DNA from: Umbribacter vaginalis | GTDB taxonomy: Bacteria > Actinomycetota > Coriobacteriia > Coriobacteriales > Eggerthellaceae | Assembly: GCA_001552935.1 (NCBI GenBank) | Contig: KQ959688.1 | Location: 69,989-133,988, forward strand | Length of the DNA: 64,000 nucleotides | Reading direction: 5' to 3' | In this document: positions 47,489 to 56,111 of the stretch, one piece after another | Position numbering within the stretch: position 1 is the first letter of the stretch | Layout: each line of letters starts with the position of its first letter | Program-made: the position numbers and the translations under genes | The notes under the pieces: generated by a model | The model's database searches: none | Seen by the model: only the letters and a program-made list of their open reading frames with translations | Told to the model about the DNA's origin: nothing

Positions 47489-48031
47489 ATGCTTAAAACT
47501 CTACGCAACATAATTAAAGCGGGCGACTCTACTATCGCATATCCTTTTGCACCGTATCCTACCGTGCCAGAAATGCGTGGTAAGCCCGAGCACAGCTTAG
47601 AGCGCTGCATTGCCTGCGCCGCGTGTGCTGTTGCATGTCCGCCTAATGCTATTCGTATGGAAACGAAAGTTTCTGAGGGCAATATCGAGTGGCAAATCAA
47701 TTATGGTGCTTGCATTTTCTGCGGGCGCTGTGAGGAAGTTTGCCCTGTGGAAGCCATACGTTTGGGCGATCAGTTCGAGCTTGCGGTTATGTCGAAACCC
47801 GACTTGATTGAAACATGCTCGTATGAGCTGCAACGTTGTTCTGAATGCGGCAAGTATTTCGCACCGAAAAAAGAAGTTGACTATGCATGCCGTGTTTTGT
47901 CACGTCTTGAAAACGATGAAGAGGCAGAAAACGCAATCCGTGTTGCGGGCTTATGCACCGAGTGCAAGGAGCGCGCTGATGCCTATCACGCTCGCACGAT
48001 CGCGCGCTCAAGGCAAGAGGGGGTACACTAA
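47489..48031 (+). CDS. hyfH: Hydrogenase-4 ferredoxin subunit HyfH (NuoI-like)
   Basis: A 180-residue protein with two 4Fe-4S binding groups, RCIACAACAVACPPNAIR and ACIFCGRCEEVCPVEAI, which pass electrons to HyfG through HyfI. A third cysteine set follows (CSECGKYFAPKKEVDYAC, CTECK), typical of HycF/HyfH and resembling a zinc site. The ribosome site (AGGTGA) is modest. Its TAA shares one base with the hyfI ATG. Confidence 0.95.
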   Translation: MLKTLRNIIKAGDSTIAYPFAPYPTVPEMRGKPEHSLERCIACAACAVACPPNAIRMETKVSEGNIEWQINYGACIFCGRCEEVCPVEAIRLGDQFELAVMSKPDLIETCSYELQRCSECGKYFAPKKEVDYACRVLSRLENDEEAENAIRVAGLCTECKERADAYHARTIARSRQEGVH

Positions 48032-48816
48032 TGGCACATACAGTTTTTCCTGAACGCTTACAAGCGCGCTTAGATCCTATTACCGTTGATGAAAAGGTAA
48101 AAGAAGCCAAAGCTGCACTGTTAAAGCACATCAAACGTTCAATTTATATTTATCGTGTAGACTGCGGTGGTTGTAACGGATGCGAAATTGAAATTTTTGG
48201 TACCATTACACCAATTTTCGATACCGAGCGTTTTGGTATTAAGAATATGGCAAGCCCACGTCATGCAGACATTCTGGTTTATACCGGTGCTGTAACGCGT
48301 GCCATGCGACTGCCAGCTTTGCGTGCGTATGAAGGTGCGCCTGATCCGAAGCTGGTTGTATCATATGGCGCATGCGGTTGTACCGGCGGTATTTTCCACG
48401 ACAATTATTGTGTGTGGGGCGGTACCGATAAGCTTATTCCGGTTGATATTTATATTCCTGGATGCCCACCTTCACCTGCACAAACTATTTATGGCTTTGC
48501 AATGGCATTGGGTATTTTGGGTCAGCGTCTTCACGAAACGCATCTTCATCAGGCAGAAGGCGAGCAAGCTCCACTGCTGCATAACCATTTGCCATACAAG
48601 ATGAAAGTTGAACTTGAACGTGAAGCACGTATACTTTCTGGCTATCGTTATGGTCGTGAACTGGTAAATCGTTTTATGGATACGCTTGACGCGCCTGATG
48701 GTGATGTACTTGGTTCGGTAAATCGCCTTATTACTAATGAAGACGATCCACGTAAAGTTGAAGTATTTAGTGAGCTTAAAGACATACTCGAAAAGAAGGT
48801 TGTGGGTATGCGATGA
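48031..48816 (+). CDS. hyfI: Hydrogenase small subunit HyfI (NuoB-like)
   Basis: The 4Fe-4S subunit nearest the NiFe site, 261 residues. Ligands are in DCGGCNGCEIEIFGT, GACGCTGG and PGCPPSP, matching the NuoB/HycG proximal cluster. The C-terminal ~90 residues are longer and more charged than NuoB but are seen in HyfI. Start is coupled to hyfH (TAATG), and the stop overlaps hycH as ATGA. Confidence 0.95.
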   Translation: MAHTVFPERLQARLDPITVDEKVKEAKAALLKHIKRSIYIYRVDCGGCNGCEIEIFGTITPIFDTERFGIKNMASPRHADILVYTGAVTRAMRLPALRAYEGAPDPKLVVSYGACGCTGGIFHDNYCVWGGTDKLIPVDIYIPGCPPSPAQTIYGFAMALGILGQRLHETHLHQAEGEQAPLLHNHLPYKMKVELEREARILSGYRYGRELVNRFMDTLDAPDGDVLGSVNRLITNEDDPRKVEVFSELKDILEKKVVGMR

Positions 48817-49313
48817 AAAACCACGACTATACACCTGGTGAAAATCGGATGGAGTCGGTTGGTACGCAAGGAGATAGGATTAATTTCTATCTCCTGCGCC
48901 GTAAGTTTGTTGATTCCGCTCAATCTATTCCAGACGATGCGAAAGAAGTTTTGTATTATACGATGTCAGTGGGGCATCATACCGGTGTGGTTGACTGCTT
49001 TGAAAAGTCACTGAGCATTCCTATTGCGACGTATGAAAAAATTTGTGAATTGATGGAAAACGATGAAGCTAAACGTAAGTTAAAAGGTGTTTTAACGTTT
49101 GGTGAAATCGAGATCAATAAAGAACACACGCCGTTTTTGCTTCCTGCTGCGCGTTTGGCGCTTTCGACCATCGATGTATACGATGAAGTGGGAAAATACA
49201 CGATGCCGTTAGACACAACCGAGCTTCCACTGCTGGTGAATTTGGTTGATTTGCTGTTGAAAGTACGCAATGAAACTAATGTTTACCTCATGGTAAGGAG
49301 GGGCTTTGAGTAA
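48813..49313 (+). CDS. hycH: Formate hydrogenlyase assembly protein HycH
   Basis: A 166-residue protein with the HycH pattern: RRKFVDSAQSIPDDAKEVLYYTMSVGHHTGVVDC, GVLTFGEIEINKEHTPFL and the C-terminal NVYLMVRRGFE. HycH is required to mature the large subunit in E. coli, where it is ~136 residues; the extra length is at the N-terminus. It overlaps hyfI (ATGA) and hycI. Confidence 0.9.
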   Translation: MKNHDYTPGENRMESVGTQGDRINFYLLRRKFVDSAQSIPDDAKEVLYYTMSVGHHTGVVDCFEKSLSIPIATYEKICELMENDEAKRKLKGVLTFGEIEINKEHTPFLLPAARLALSTIDVYDEVGKYTMPLDTTELPLLVNLVDLLLKVRNETNVYLMVRRGFE

Positions 49314-50139
49314 TCAAGAGCCACTCGATACGGATGCGTCATGGAATCGCGATGCTGTCGTGAACACTGACGGCGCTGCTGGTGCCGCTGGTGCCGTGGC
49401 TGGTGCTGCGGGCGGTGCGGGCACTGCTGATGTTCATGCCGCAGGTGTTGCTGGAATCGATGCCTACGATGAAGATTTTTCTGCCGTAGAAGAAGCACGT
49501 GCCGTGATGGCCCGCGACGAACTGCCGCTCGTGCCTCTGGCGCCATGTGAAACGAGCGCCTCAAGCGTGAAGGCATCAGGCGCAGGTAGCGCAGGCAGCG
49601 CTGATAGCGCAGGTAGCGCGGCGGCTGTATCAAGCGCCTCGGCTTCAAGCTCAAGCGCTTCATCTTGCCATCATCCCGATGGCCCACTTGTGCTGTTCAC
49701 CGCTGGTAGCGTTTTGCGCGGCGACGATGCGGTTGGTCCTCTTCTTGCAAAAAATTTAATGGATGCGCCGCTTGAAGGCTGGGAAATTGTCGATGGCGGA
49801 CAAACTCCTGAAGACGATTTATATTACATTCGCGAACTGTGCCCCCGTAAAGTAGTATTTGTTGATGCTGCTCAAATGGGCTTTGAACCAGGAAGCATTC
49901 GCCGCTTAACAGCGCAGGATGTTGCCAAACAGTGCATGATAACCACGCATTCGCTTCCTATTTCTTTCTTGCTTGGTCAGCTGGGAGAAGTATGCGACGA
50001 CGTGGTATTTCTTGGAGTTCAGGTTAAGGGTACTGAATTTTTTGATCCACTGTCTGACGAGGTTCGCGCAGCTCTTGAAGATATTGAGCGCACATTACGA
50101 GGAGGTGAAAGCCTGGAGCGCTACGAGTCACTTGTGTAG
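49306..50139 (+). CDS. hycI: Hydrogenase maturation endopeptidase HycI with Ala/Ser-rich N-terminal extension
   Basis: Removes the C-terminal tail of HyfG after nickel insertion. The protease core begins at ~residue 125 with VLFTAGSVLRGDDAVGPLLA, whose Asp is a nickel-sensing ligand. IVDGGQTPEDD, VVFVDAAQMG and MITTHSLPISFLLGQL follow, with the conserved His. The first ~120 residues are unlike known HycI: long runs of Ala, Gly and Ser with short DNA repeats (around 49375-49430 and 49580-49665). Normal HycI has no such part. The start is TTG 49306 with AGGAGG four bases upstream, overlapping the hycH stop. No start with a clear ribosome site was seen nearer the core. Confidence 0.9.
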   Translation: MSNQEPLDTDASWNRDAVVNTDGAAGAAGAVAGAAGGAGTADVHAAGVAGIDAYDEDFSAVEEARAVMARDELPLVPLAPCETSASSVKASGAGSAGSADSAGSAAAVSSASASSSSASSCHHPDGPLVLFTAGSVLRGDDAVGPLLAKNLMDAPLEGWEIVDGGQTPEDDLYYIRELCPRKVVFVDAAQMGFEPGSIRRLTAQDVAKQCMITTHSLPISFLLGQLGEVCDDVVFLGVQVKGTEFFDPLSDEVRAALEDIERTLRGGESLERYESLV

Positions 50140-50288
50140 GGGAAATACATGTGAACAGGCGCTTCGATGACACTAGCTCTCTGAGATGCAGTACACTGCA
50201 CCTCTGCAACGTTTAGCACATCACGGTACGTGTAGCTGGGAGAATATGTCTTGCGTGTTATGGTAAGCGATCGGAAATGGAGAGACTT

Positions 50289-51113
50289 ATGGATGCTCTA
50301 GATGTAAAAAAAGTTGCTCCCGATTCACTCGGGCCAGCAGATATTGTTACTAAAGCAGAAACAATTGCTGTTGGAAAAACAAAAATGACGTCACTACGTA
50401 CGTTTTTAGCAGCACTTCTTGCAGGTGCGTTCATCGCTTTTGGCGGTACGTATTTCTGCGTTTTCCTTGGTGATACCACGCTGCCTTTCGGTGTTCAGCG
50501 TGTTGTGGGCGGTATTTGCTTCTGCCTTGGCCTGGTATTGGTTTTATGCTGCGGATGCGAGCTGTTTACGGGCAATTCTCTTATGATGTCAGCGAAAGTT
50601 TCTAAGAAAATTACCTGTGCACAGTTGCTTAAAAACTGGGGCATTGTATGGGTTGGAAACCTTGTTGGAGCACTTATTGCCGTATTTTTGATGTATATGT
50701 CAAAAGTACAGGTTATGAACCATGGTGAAGTTGCTATGACAATGGTTAATGTTGCTGCTGGTAAAGTTGCGCTTGATCCTGTTACGATGTTCTTTAAAGG
50801 CATTATGTGTAACGTGTTTGTATGCTTGGCGGTATGGATTGGTTTTGGTGCGCGTACTACCGTTGATAAAGTAATCGGTATTATTCTTCCTATCTCGGCA
50901 TTTGTTGCGCTTGGTTTTGAGCACTGTGTTGCGAATATGTCATTTTTGCCGATGGGCTTGCTGCTGAACAGCATGGGCGTTGGAGCTGCAGGTGCTGTTA
51001 CACTTCAAGGCGTTATTACCAACTTGGTTATTGTTACCATCGGTAACGTCGTAGGCGGCAGTTTGATAGCGCTTGTGTACCGCGCAGCCTATGGTACAAT
51101 GAAAAAAGACTAG
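50289..51113 (+). CDS. focA: Formate channel of the FocA/NirC family
   Basis: A pentameric formate/nitrite channel, 274 residues with six spans. CGCELFTGNSLMMSAKV is the conserved Omega-loop region and ISAFVALGFEHCVANM carries the central His of the pore. Given the context the cargo is formate. I start at ATG 50289 with TGGAGA five bases upstream; ATG 50277 (four codons earlier) is possible. The 149-base gap after hycI contains a small hairpin near 50180-50205 but no terminator, so it may share the formate hydrogenlyase transcript. Confidence 0.92.
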   Translation: MDALDVKKVAPDSLGPADIVTKAETIAVGKTKMTSLRTFLAALLAGAFIAFGGTYFCVFLGDTTLPFGVQRVVGGICFCLGLVLVLCCGCELFTGNSLMMSAKVSKKITCAQLLKNWGIVWVGNLVGALIAVFLMYMSKVQVMNHGEVAMTMVNVAAGKVALDPVTMFFKGIMCNVFVCLAVWIGFGARTTVDKVIGIILPISAFVALGFEHCVANMSFLPMGLLLNSMGVGAAGAVTLQGVITNLVIVTIGNVVGGSLIALVYRAAYGTMKKD

Positions 51114-51165
51114 GGTACACTTGCATTTACCCTGTTCATAAGGGGTTAAGTGATAAGGAGAACCT

Positions 51166-52371
51166 ATGCATCGTCAGTTAGCAATAATTGGTGGAGCAGT
51201 TTCAGTAGGCGTAGCCGGTGGCTGCGCCTCTGTTATTCTTACGTATACTTCAGCATGGGCAGAAGAGATTTTTGCTCAGTATCCGTTGATGATAATAGGC
51301 ATACTTGTTGCTCCATTTTTAACGTGGCTACTGTATCGCGTAACGCACGTTGACATTAATACGTCTACCTATGGCGTGTTGCGTGCAACACAAGCTGGTA
51401 ATCATACATCGCCTGCGCTTGCGCTTGATATTATTGCAGGTACGTTTTTAACGCTCGTGAGCGGTGGTGCCGTGGGAAAAGAAGGCGCCGCAATTCAGGC
51501 TGGAGCTGCGTTTTCTTCGGGCGTCGCACGCGTGCTGCGACTGCCAAGCGCGGTGATTCCCTACGCCATTGCCGCCGGCATGGCAGGTGCTTTTTCTGCG
51601 CTTATGCTTGCTCCGTTAGCAGCTATTCTCTTTATAATTGAAATTATCAAGTTTAATGACGAACAAATTCGCTCACCCTACCTGCTTATGATTCCTGTGG
51701 CGTCATTTGTGGCGTACGCGGTGGCGCGCCTGTGTAATGTTGGTTTGCCATGGCAGGTGCTCAGTGAGGGAGTGAGCGCTACGTCAACAGCGCAGATTGC
51801 GCTTATTGCACTGGGAAGTCTGCTTGCGGCGTTGTTCGCGATGCTGTTTGTTGCGAGTATGAAAGTTATAAGCGGAACAACGAGTATCCTGCTGGCGCGC
51901 CCTTGGCTTCGCTATCTGGTTGGAGCGGTGGTTGTACTTGCATTTGTGCTGGTCACACACGGTGTGTATAGCGGTACCGGATTGCGCGAAATTACGGCCG
52001 TTATGCACGGCTCTGTCTTTTCTGTTGTAGATGTGGTTTTAAAGATTGCTTTGTGTGCGCTTTGCTTGGGTTTCGGATTTAAAGGCGGCGAAATTTTACC
52101 CGTATTTTGCCTTGGAGCGTTGTGTGGAGCGTGGTGGGCACCAATTGTTGGCGTTGACGTGGTATTTATGGGCGCTATTTGCTTAGTTGCTGCTTTTGGT
52201 GCAGCTACCGGTGCACCGCTTGCTGCACTTGTGTTTGGTGTGGAAGTGTTCGGCTTTGCTGCACTACCATATTTCGTGTTTGCAGCCGTTGTTGGTGCGC
52301 TTTTTTCTCGCTTCTTGAACTTGTATGACGGCAAAACATTCACGCTTGGTGTGCCGCTTGATCGTCCGTAA
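51166..52371 (+). CDS. CLC-family chloride or fluoride channel/transporter
   Basis: A CLC membrane protein, 401 residues and about 11 helices, slightly short for the family. The gating Glu is in GGAVGKEGAAIQAGAA, where most chloride CLCs have GREGP. GFKGGEILPVFCLGALCGA is the second pore motif. The first pore motif (usually GSGIP) is not recognisable: STYGVLRATQ stands there. The GKEGAAIQ form is closer to the GREGTAVQ pattern I associate with fluoride-type CLCs, but I cannot decide the ion. No fluoride riboswitch was seen in the 52-base upstream gap. A GGAGAA ribosome site precedes the start. Confidence 0.85.
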   Translation: MHRQLAIIGGAVSVGVAGGCASVILTYTSAWAEEIFAQYPLMIIGILVAPFLTWLLYRVTHVDINTSTYGVLRATQAGNHTSPALALDIIAGTFLTLVSGGAVGKEGAAIQAGAAFSSGVARVLRLPSAVIPYAIAAGMAGAFSALMLAPLAAILFIIEIIKFNDEQIRSPYLLMIPVASFVAYAVARLCNVGLPWQVLSEGVSATSTAQIALIALGSLLAALFAMLFVASMKVISGTTSILLARPWLRYLVGAVVVLAFVLVTHGVYSGTGLREITAVMHGSVFSVVDVVLKIALCALCLGFGFKGGEILPVFCLGALCGAWWAPIVGVDVVFMGAICLVAAFGAATGAPLAALVFGVEVFGFAALPYFVFAAVVGALFSRFLNLYDGKTFTLGVPLDRP

Positions 52372-52374
52372 TAT

Positions 52375-52428
52375 TGTGTAGTAACCCAATACTGTGTAGT
52401 AACCAGTATCTGCGTCTGTGTAGTAACC
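52375..52428. repeat. Three direct repeats after the CLC gene
   Basis: TGTGTAGTAACC occurs at 52375-52386, 52393-52404 and 52417-52428; the last two belong to a 24-bp unit ending CAGTATCTGCGT. The rest of the 366-base gap (52372-52737) is AT-rich and holds the muramidase promoter region. Confidence 0.88.
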
Positions 52429-52631
52429 AGTATCTGCGTAGCGCTGATCGTGTTCACGTAGCGTGTTTGTTTAGTGTATGTATGGTGCACGGTGGGGTAC
52501 TTTGCATGTATATTTTCTGTAAAAGCGTCCAATGCCGCTATTTTTATTTTATAAATTGACGCATTAATTCCAGTTCATAGACTGTTTTTTTATCATACGC
52601 ATAACCGAGAGCTATTCAGGGAATGTAAGGT

Positions 52632-52652
52632 TAGTGGTATATAATACCACTA
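52632..52652. promoter_or_regulatory. Perfect palindrome overlapping a -10 box before the muramidase gene
   Basis: TAGTGGTAT and its exact reverse complement ATACCACTA flank ATA, and the centre contains a perfect TATAAT (52640-52645). A TTCAGG at 52615-52620 is a poor -35. The site is about 90 bases before the GH25 start. It looks like an operator where a dimeric repressor would block RNA polymerase. Confidence 0.55.
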
Positions 52653-52737
52653 TTTACGAGTGCAGATTTATATTTTGCGAGTAGATTTGCGAGTAGAGTA
52701 TTAATGGTGCTCATAGATAAGTTATGAGGAACAGCAC

Positions 52738-55158
52738 ATGAAAGTTTATGCAAGTATGGTACACCAGATTGGCTTATTAGGTTTATCTCAGCAGGTAAAA
52801 AGCAAATTTTCGAATTCAGGACGGATGGGAAGTGCTGCTGTGGCTTGTGGTATGCGTATGCTGTTTGGCGCGCTTGTAGTATCGCTATTATCGCTGTTTA
52901 TGTGCGCGTCAAGTGCGTGCGCACCGTATGCTTATGCCGATAACTCAACATTGTTTCTTTCTACGAATACTCAGATAAAATCTAACGTTGCGTATCGAAT
53001 TGTGGCAGCTGCTGATAATGCTTGTGCGATAACACCTGATGGGGAAAGCGTAGACAACGGAGCTCGAGCAGTATTTTCTAAACCGACCGCTCGATTAATA
53101 CAGCAGTATCGCATTGTGCCGCTTTCTAATGGGTATTACAAAATTCTTAACCTCGCAAGTAACAACGCGCTTGATGTTATGGCTGCTCAAGCTACACCTT
53201 TAACCCCTGTACAATTTTATGAAGATAATGGAACACCTGCTCAGCAGTGGAAACTTGTTCCTACACGCGAAAATCGTTTTGTGCTTCAGTCGCGATTATC
53301 AAAGACGCTTGTTCTGGATTGGTGCGATGGGCATATCCGTGGAAGCAACAAGTTACAAATAACGCGTCCGAACGGATCGTGGTTTCAGGAATTTTGCATT
53401 CAGCCACTGGGCGTTTTGATTGATGAACCCTCTCAATCGGGTGATAATTCATCCGCAGGTGACAACAATTCGAATACGGATAATAGCGATAATTCTAACT
53501 CTCAAGCTCAAAATGACCCGTCTGCACCGCCTGCATCTGCGCCTGGTGCACCGCGTATTGAATCGGGTAGCGTCTATGAGCTGCAAAGCGCGCTTAATCG
53601 TAATGTTGTGGTAGGTGTTGTGGATGGCTCGCGTGCTGACGGCGCAGGTATCGAGCTTGAATCACGCGATACACGCATTGGTCAATATTTTCGTTTTGAT
53701 GATGCAGGGGATGGCTATTATACACTCATAAATATTGCCAGCGGTAAAGCACTTGATGTACAAGCTGCGTCAAGTGATAACGGTACGCCGGTATGGTCGT
53801 ATGAGTCGAACGGAACCGTTGCTCAGCAGTGGAAGCCCGTGTGGAACGGATCGTCGTTTACGCTCTATTCACGCCTTTCGCCTCGTGTTGTGCTTGATAT
53901 TCCTGCATCCGATGCGCGCAATGGTGCTGCGCTGTGGATTTATGAAGCCAACAAAACGCCTGCTCAGAATTTTAGACTTATTTTTCACAAGGCGCTCACA
54001 CAGGCTCAGACGCTTCGTGATGCCTTTAACTTGAGTAAAGGACCTTTCGCGTTTCGCAGCATGCTTGACACGAATGAAGTGCTTGATGTGGCTGATGGAA
54101 GTCGCGATGATGCTGCAAACGTCCAAGTATATAGCTGGAATGGAACACGTGGCCAACTGTATACTGTTACCTCTGCAGGTGAAGGCATATATCGCATTGC
54201 TAATGCAGGCTCAGGGAAGAATGTTAATGTAGCGTGGGGTCAAACGAAACCAGGTTCTAATGTTCAACAGTATGAAGACGATGCTACCCTTGCTGGTTAT
54301 TGGTTCTTTAAGCGCATTGCGCCTGATGTGTTTGGTATTTTCTCGGCAAAAAGTGGTTTAGCGCTTGATGTGTGTGCAGGTCAGGCAAGTGATGGACAAA
54401 ATATCTGGGTATGGGAAGCTAATGGTACTCCTGCTCAGCAGTGGCAATTAAGTGCTGAAGAGCTTTCAACAATACCAGAACCAGATCCTAATCCAGCTCC
54501 TAGGCCCAATCCTGCGCCGTTGCCGTCAGGCTCTGTTTTAAATGGTGTGGATATTTCGCACTATCAAGATGGCATTGACCTTGATATTACACCGTTTGAT
54601 TTTGCAATTATGAAAGCAACAGAGGGCTATACCTATGTTGACCGTACCTTTAATAGATTCGTGAGAAAATCGATTGCCAATAATAAAAAAATAGGCGCGT
54701 ATTCGTTTGCTCGTCAGGGTGATTGGAAAGTTCAAGCTGATCATTTTATTAAGAATGTGCGTCCTTATTTGGGAAACATTGTACTGGTGCTTGATTGGGA
54801 AACGCAAGAAGTTACCGATCAAGGTCCGCAATGGGCAAAGCAGTGGCTCGATTATGTGTATCAGCAAACAGGCGTGCGACCGCTTATTTATATGTCAAAG
54901 TCGGTTACTCGTGCGTACGATTGGACAGCTGTTGCGCGTGATTATAAGTTGTGGGTAGCGCAATATGGTTCGAATGATCCAAGTGGCTATCAGGAAAAAC
55001 CGTGGACAGATTCTAAAGGCTTTGGCGCGTGGTCGGCACCTACCTTGTTTCAGTACTCCTCGAGTGGACGCTTACCTGGTTATGATGGCGACATCGATTT
55101 GGATATGTTTTATGGAACAGCAGATGATTGGGATAGTTTAGCTGCTATTTCACGATAA
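52738..55158 (+). CDS. Secreted GH25 muramidase with ricin-type lectin modules
   Basis: A cell-wall hydrolase, 806 residues. A long N-terminal part is followed by a signal sequence (hydrophobic core ~42-60, likely cut at AYA|DN near 67). Three RICIN-type carbohydrate-binding modules occupy ~70-230, ~275-425 and ~435-580. Each has repeats of ALDV near the middle and TPAQQW or a variant near the end. Asn/Ser and Pro-rich linkers separate them. The C-terminal ~200 residues are a GH25 lysozyme fold: GVDISHYQD with Asp 605, and VLDWE with Asp 686 and Glu 688 as the catalytic pair, ending GYDGDIDLDMFYG. It would cut the muramic acid-glucosamine bond of peptidoglycan. The start has GAGGAA upstream. 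It could serve growth, competition or host interaction. Confidence 0.9.
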   Translation: MKVYASMVHQIGLLGLSQQVKSKFSNSGRMGSAAVACGMRMLFGALVVSLLSLFMCASSACAPYAYADNSTLFLSTNTQIKSNVAYRIVAAADNACAITPDGESVDNGARAVFSKPTARLIQQYRIVPLSNGYYKILNLASNNALDVMAAQATPLTPVQFYEDNGTPAQQWKLVPTRENRFVLQSRLSKTLVLDWCDGHIRGSNKLQITRPNGSWFQEFCIQPLGVLIDEPSQSGDNSSAGDNNSNTDNSDNSNSQAQNDPSAPPASAPGAPRIESGSVYELQSALNRNVVVGVVDGSRADGAGIELESRDTRIGQYFRFDDAGDGYYTLINIASGKALDVQAASSDNGTPVWSYESNGTVAQQWKPVWNGSSFTLYSRLSPRVVLDIPASDARNGAALWIYEANKTPAQNFRLIFHKALTQAQTLRDAFNLSKGPFAFRSMLDTNEVLDVADGSRDDAANVQVYSWNGTRGQLYTVTSAGEGIYRIANAGSGKNVNVAWGQTKPGSNVQQYEDDATLAGYWFFKRIAPDVFGIFSAKSGLALDVCAGQASDGQNIWVWEANGTPAQQWQLSAEELSTIPEPDPNPAPRPNPAPLPSGSVLNGVDISHYQDGIDLDITPFDFAIMKATEGYTYVDRTFNRFVRKSIANNKKIGAYSFARQGDWKVQADHFIKNVRPYLGNIVLVLDWETQEVTDQGPQWAKQWLDYVYQQTGVRPLIYMSKSVTRAYDWTAVARDYKLWVAQYGSNDPSGYQEKPWTDSKGFGAWSAPTLFQYSSSGRLPGYDGDIDLDMFYGTADDWDSLAAISR

Positions 55159-55251
55159 GCGTGCAGTGTGGTTGGTGTGTTCCCACTCGGGCATAAAGCG
55201 CCCGTGTGGTTCGTACATTCCATTCATGCATAAACCCCATAGCGTAGTGCG

Positions 55252-55337
55252 TGGCTGGAACGCTTGCGATTGATGAACACAGCGTATGTTATGGCTGGTA
55301 CGCTTGTGATTGCCGGCCAATGCGCGTGTTATGGCTG
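55252..55337. repeat. 40-bp direct repeats reaching the LRR stop codon
   Basis: A 40-bp unit beginning TGGCTGG(A/T)ACGCTTG(C/T)GATTG occurs at 55252-55291 and 55292-55331, with a third start at 55332. The second copy covers the stop codon of the minus-strand LRR gene. The two transcription units converge here, and no terminator hairpin was recognised in 55159-55328. Confidence 0.8.
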
Positions 55338-56111
55338 CTGAGCGCTGCACTCATCACTGGGCGGGTTTTGGTCTGTTTGACGAGCGTTTTCCTCAAGCGC
55401 ACTTTCATCAATGAATTCAAGGCTATCGGGAAGTGTTACCGGCGCAAGGCGGTAACACTCCTTAAACGCACCTTCTTCCAGCGACATTAAACTGTTTGGT
55501 ATGCTCACGTTGCGTAATTCACTGCATCCTAGAAAAGCGCGTTGTCCAAGCCAGCCTAAATACGGTGGCAGCGTGATGGATGTAAGTGAAATGCATCTGC
55601 TAAATGCATCATTTTCTATCATTTCAAGACTATCAGGAAACTCTATCGTTTCTAAATTAACGCATCCTTGGAATGCCTCGTCGTGTATATGGGTAAGACC
55701 ATCAGGCAAAACAAGATGTTCAAGCCCTGCGCAATTTTGGAAGCACCCACGTTGAATTTCAGTAAGCGTATGCGGCAGAGAAATACTGCTCAGCGATCGA
55801 CAGCGCAAAAATGCGTGCTCATCGATAGTAGTTACACCTTCGGGAACGTCAATTTCATGTAATTTCCAGCAGCCTAAAAACGCTTCTTCTCCTATGTGTG
55901 TCAGCGTTGATGGGAAGTGCACAACCTCAAGATTGCTGCAGCCCGTAAAGGCGTTTTTCTCAATTGTTGTTACGCCCTCAGGGATATCGATGCGCTCAAT
56001 CGACAGATTCCACGCAAAGCAGCTTTGCCCTATGACGGTAATATTATCAGGGATAATGGGATGTTCATTTTCGCCAGAATAGGCGTTGCAGGTAATATCA
56101 AAATGTTCCAT
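55329..56111 (-). CDS. BspA-type leucine-rich repeat protein
   Basis: A 260-residue protein made almost wholly of ~23-residue LRR_5 repeats, such as ITVIGQSCFAWN, VTTIEKNAFTGCSNLEVVHFP, LTHIGEEAFLGC and similar, eight to nine times. Each repeat has the motif I-x-x-x-A-F-x-x-C-x-x-L-x-x-I-x-(L/I/F)-P. Such BspA-like proteins often bind host or other bacterial surfaces, but this one shows no signal peptide, membrane span or wall anchor, so it may be cytosolic. I start at ATG 56111; an open frame continues to TTG 56180 with no better ribosome site. Confidence 0.82.
   Translation of the reverse strand: MEHFDITCNAYSGENEHPIIPDNITVIGQSCFAWNLSIERIDIPEGVTTIEKNAFTGCSNLEVVHFPSTLTHIGEEAFLGCWKLHEIDVPEGVTTIDEHAFLRCRSLSSISLPHTLTEIQRGCFQNCAGLEHLVLPDGLTHIHDEAFQGCVNLETIEFPDSLEMIENDAFSRCISLTSITLPPYLGWLGQRAFLGCSELRNVSIPNSLMSLEEGAFKECYRLAPVTLPDSLEFIDESALEENARQTDQNPPSDECSAQQP

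Noticed and set aside
50140..50288. Terminator between hycI and focA
   Set aside because: The hairpin near 50180-50205 has a mismatch and no T-run.
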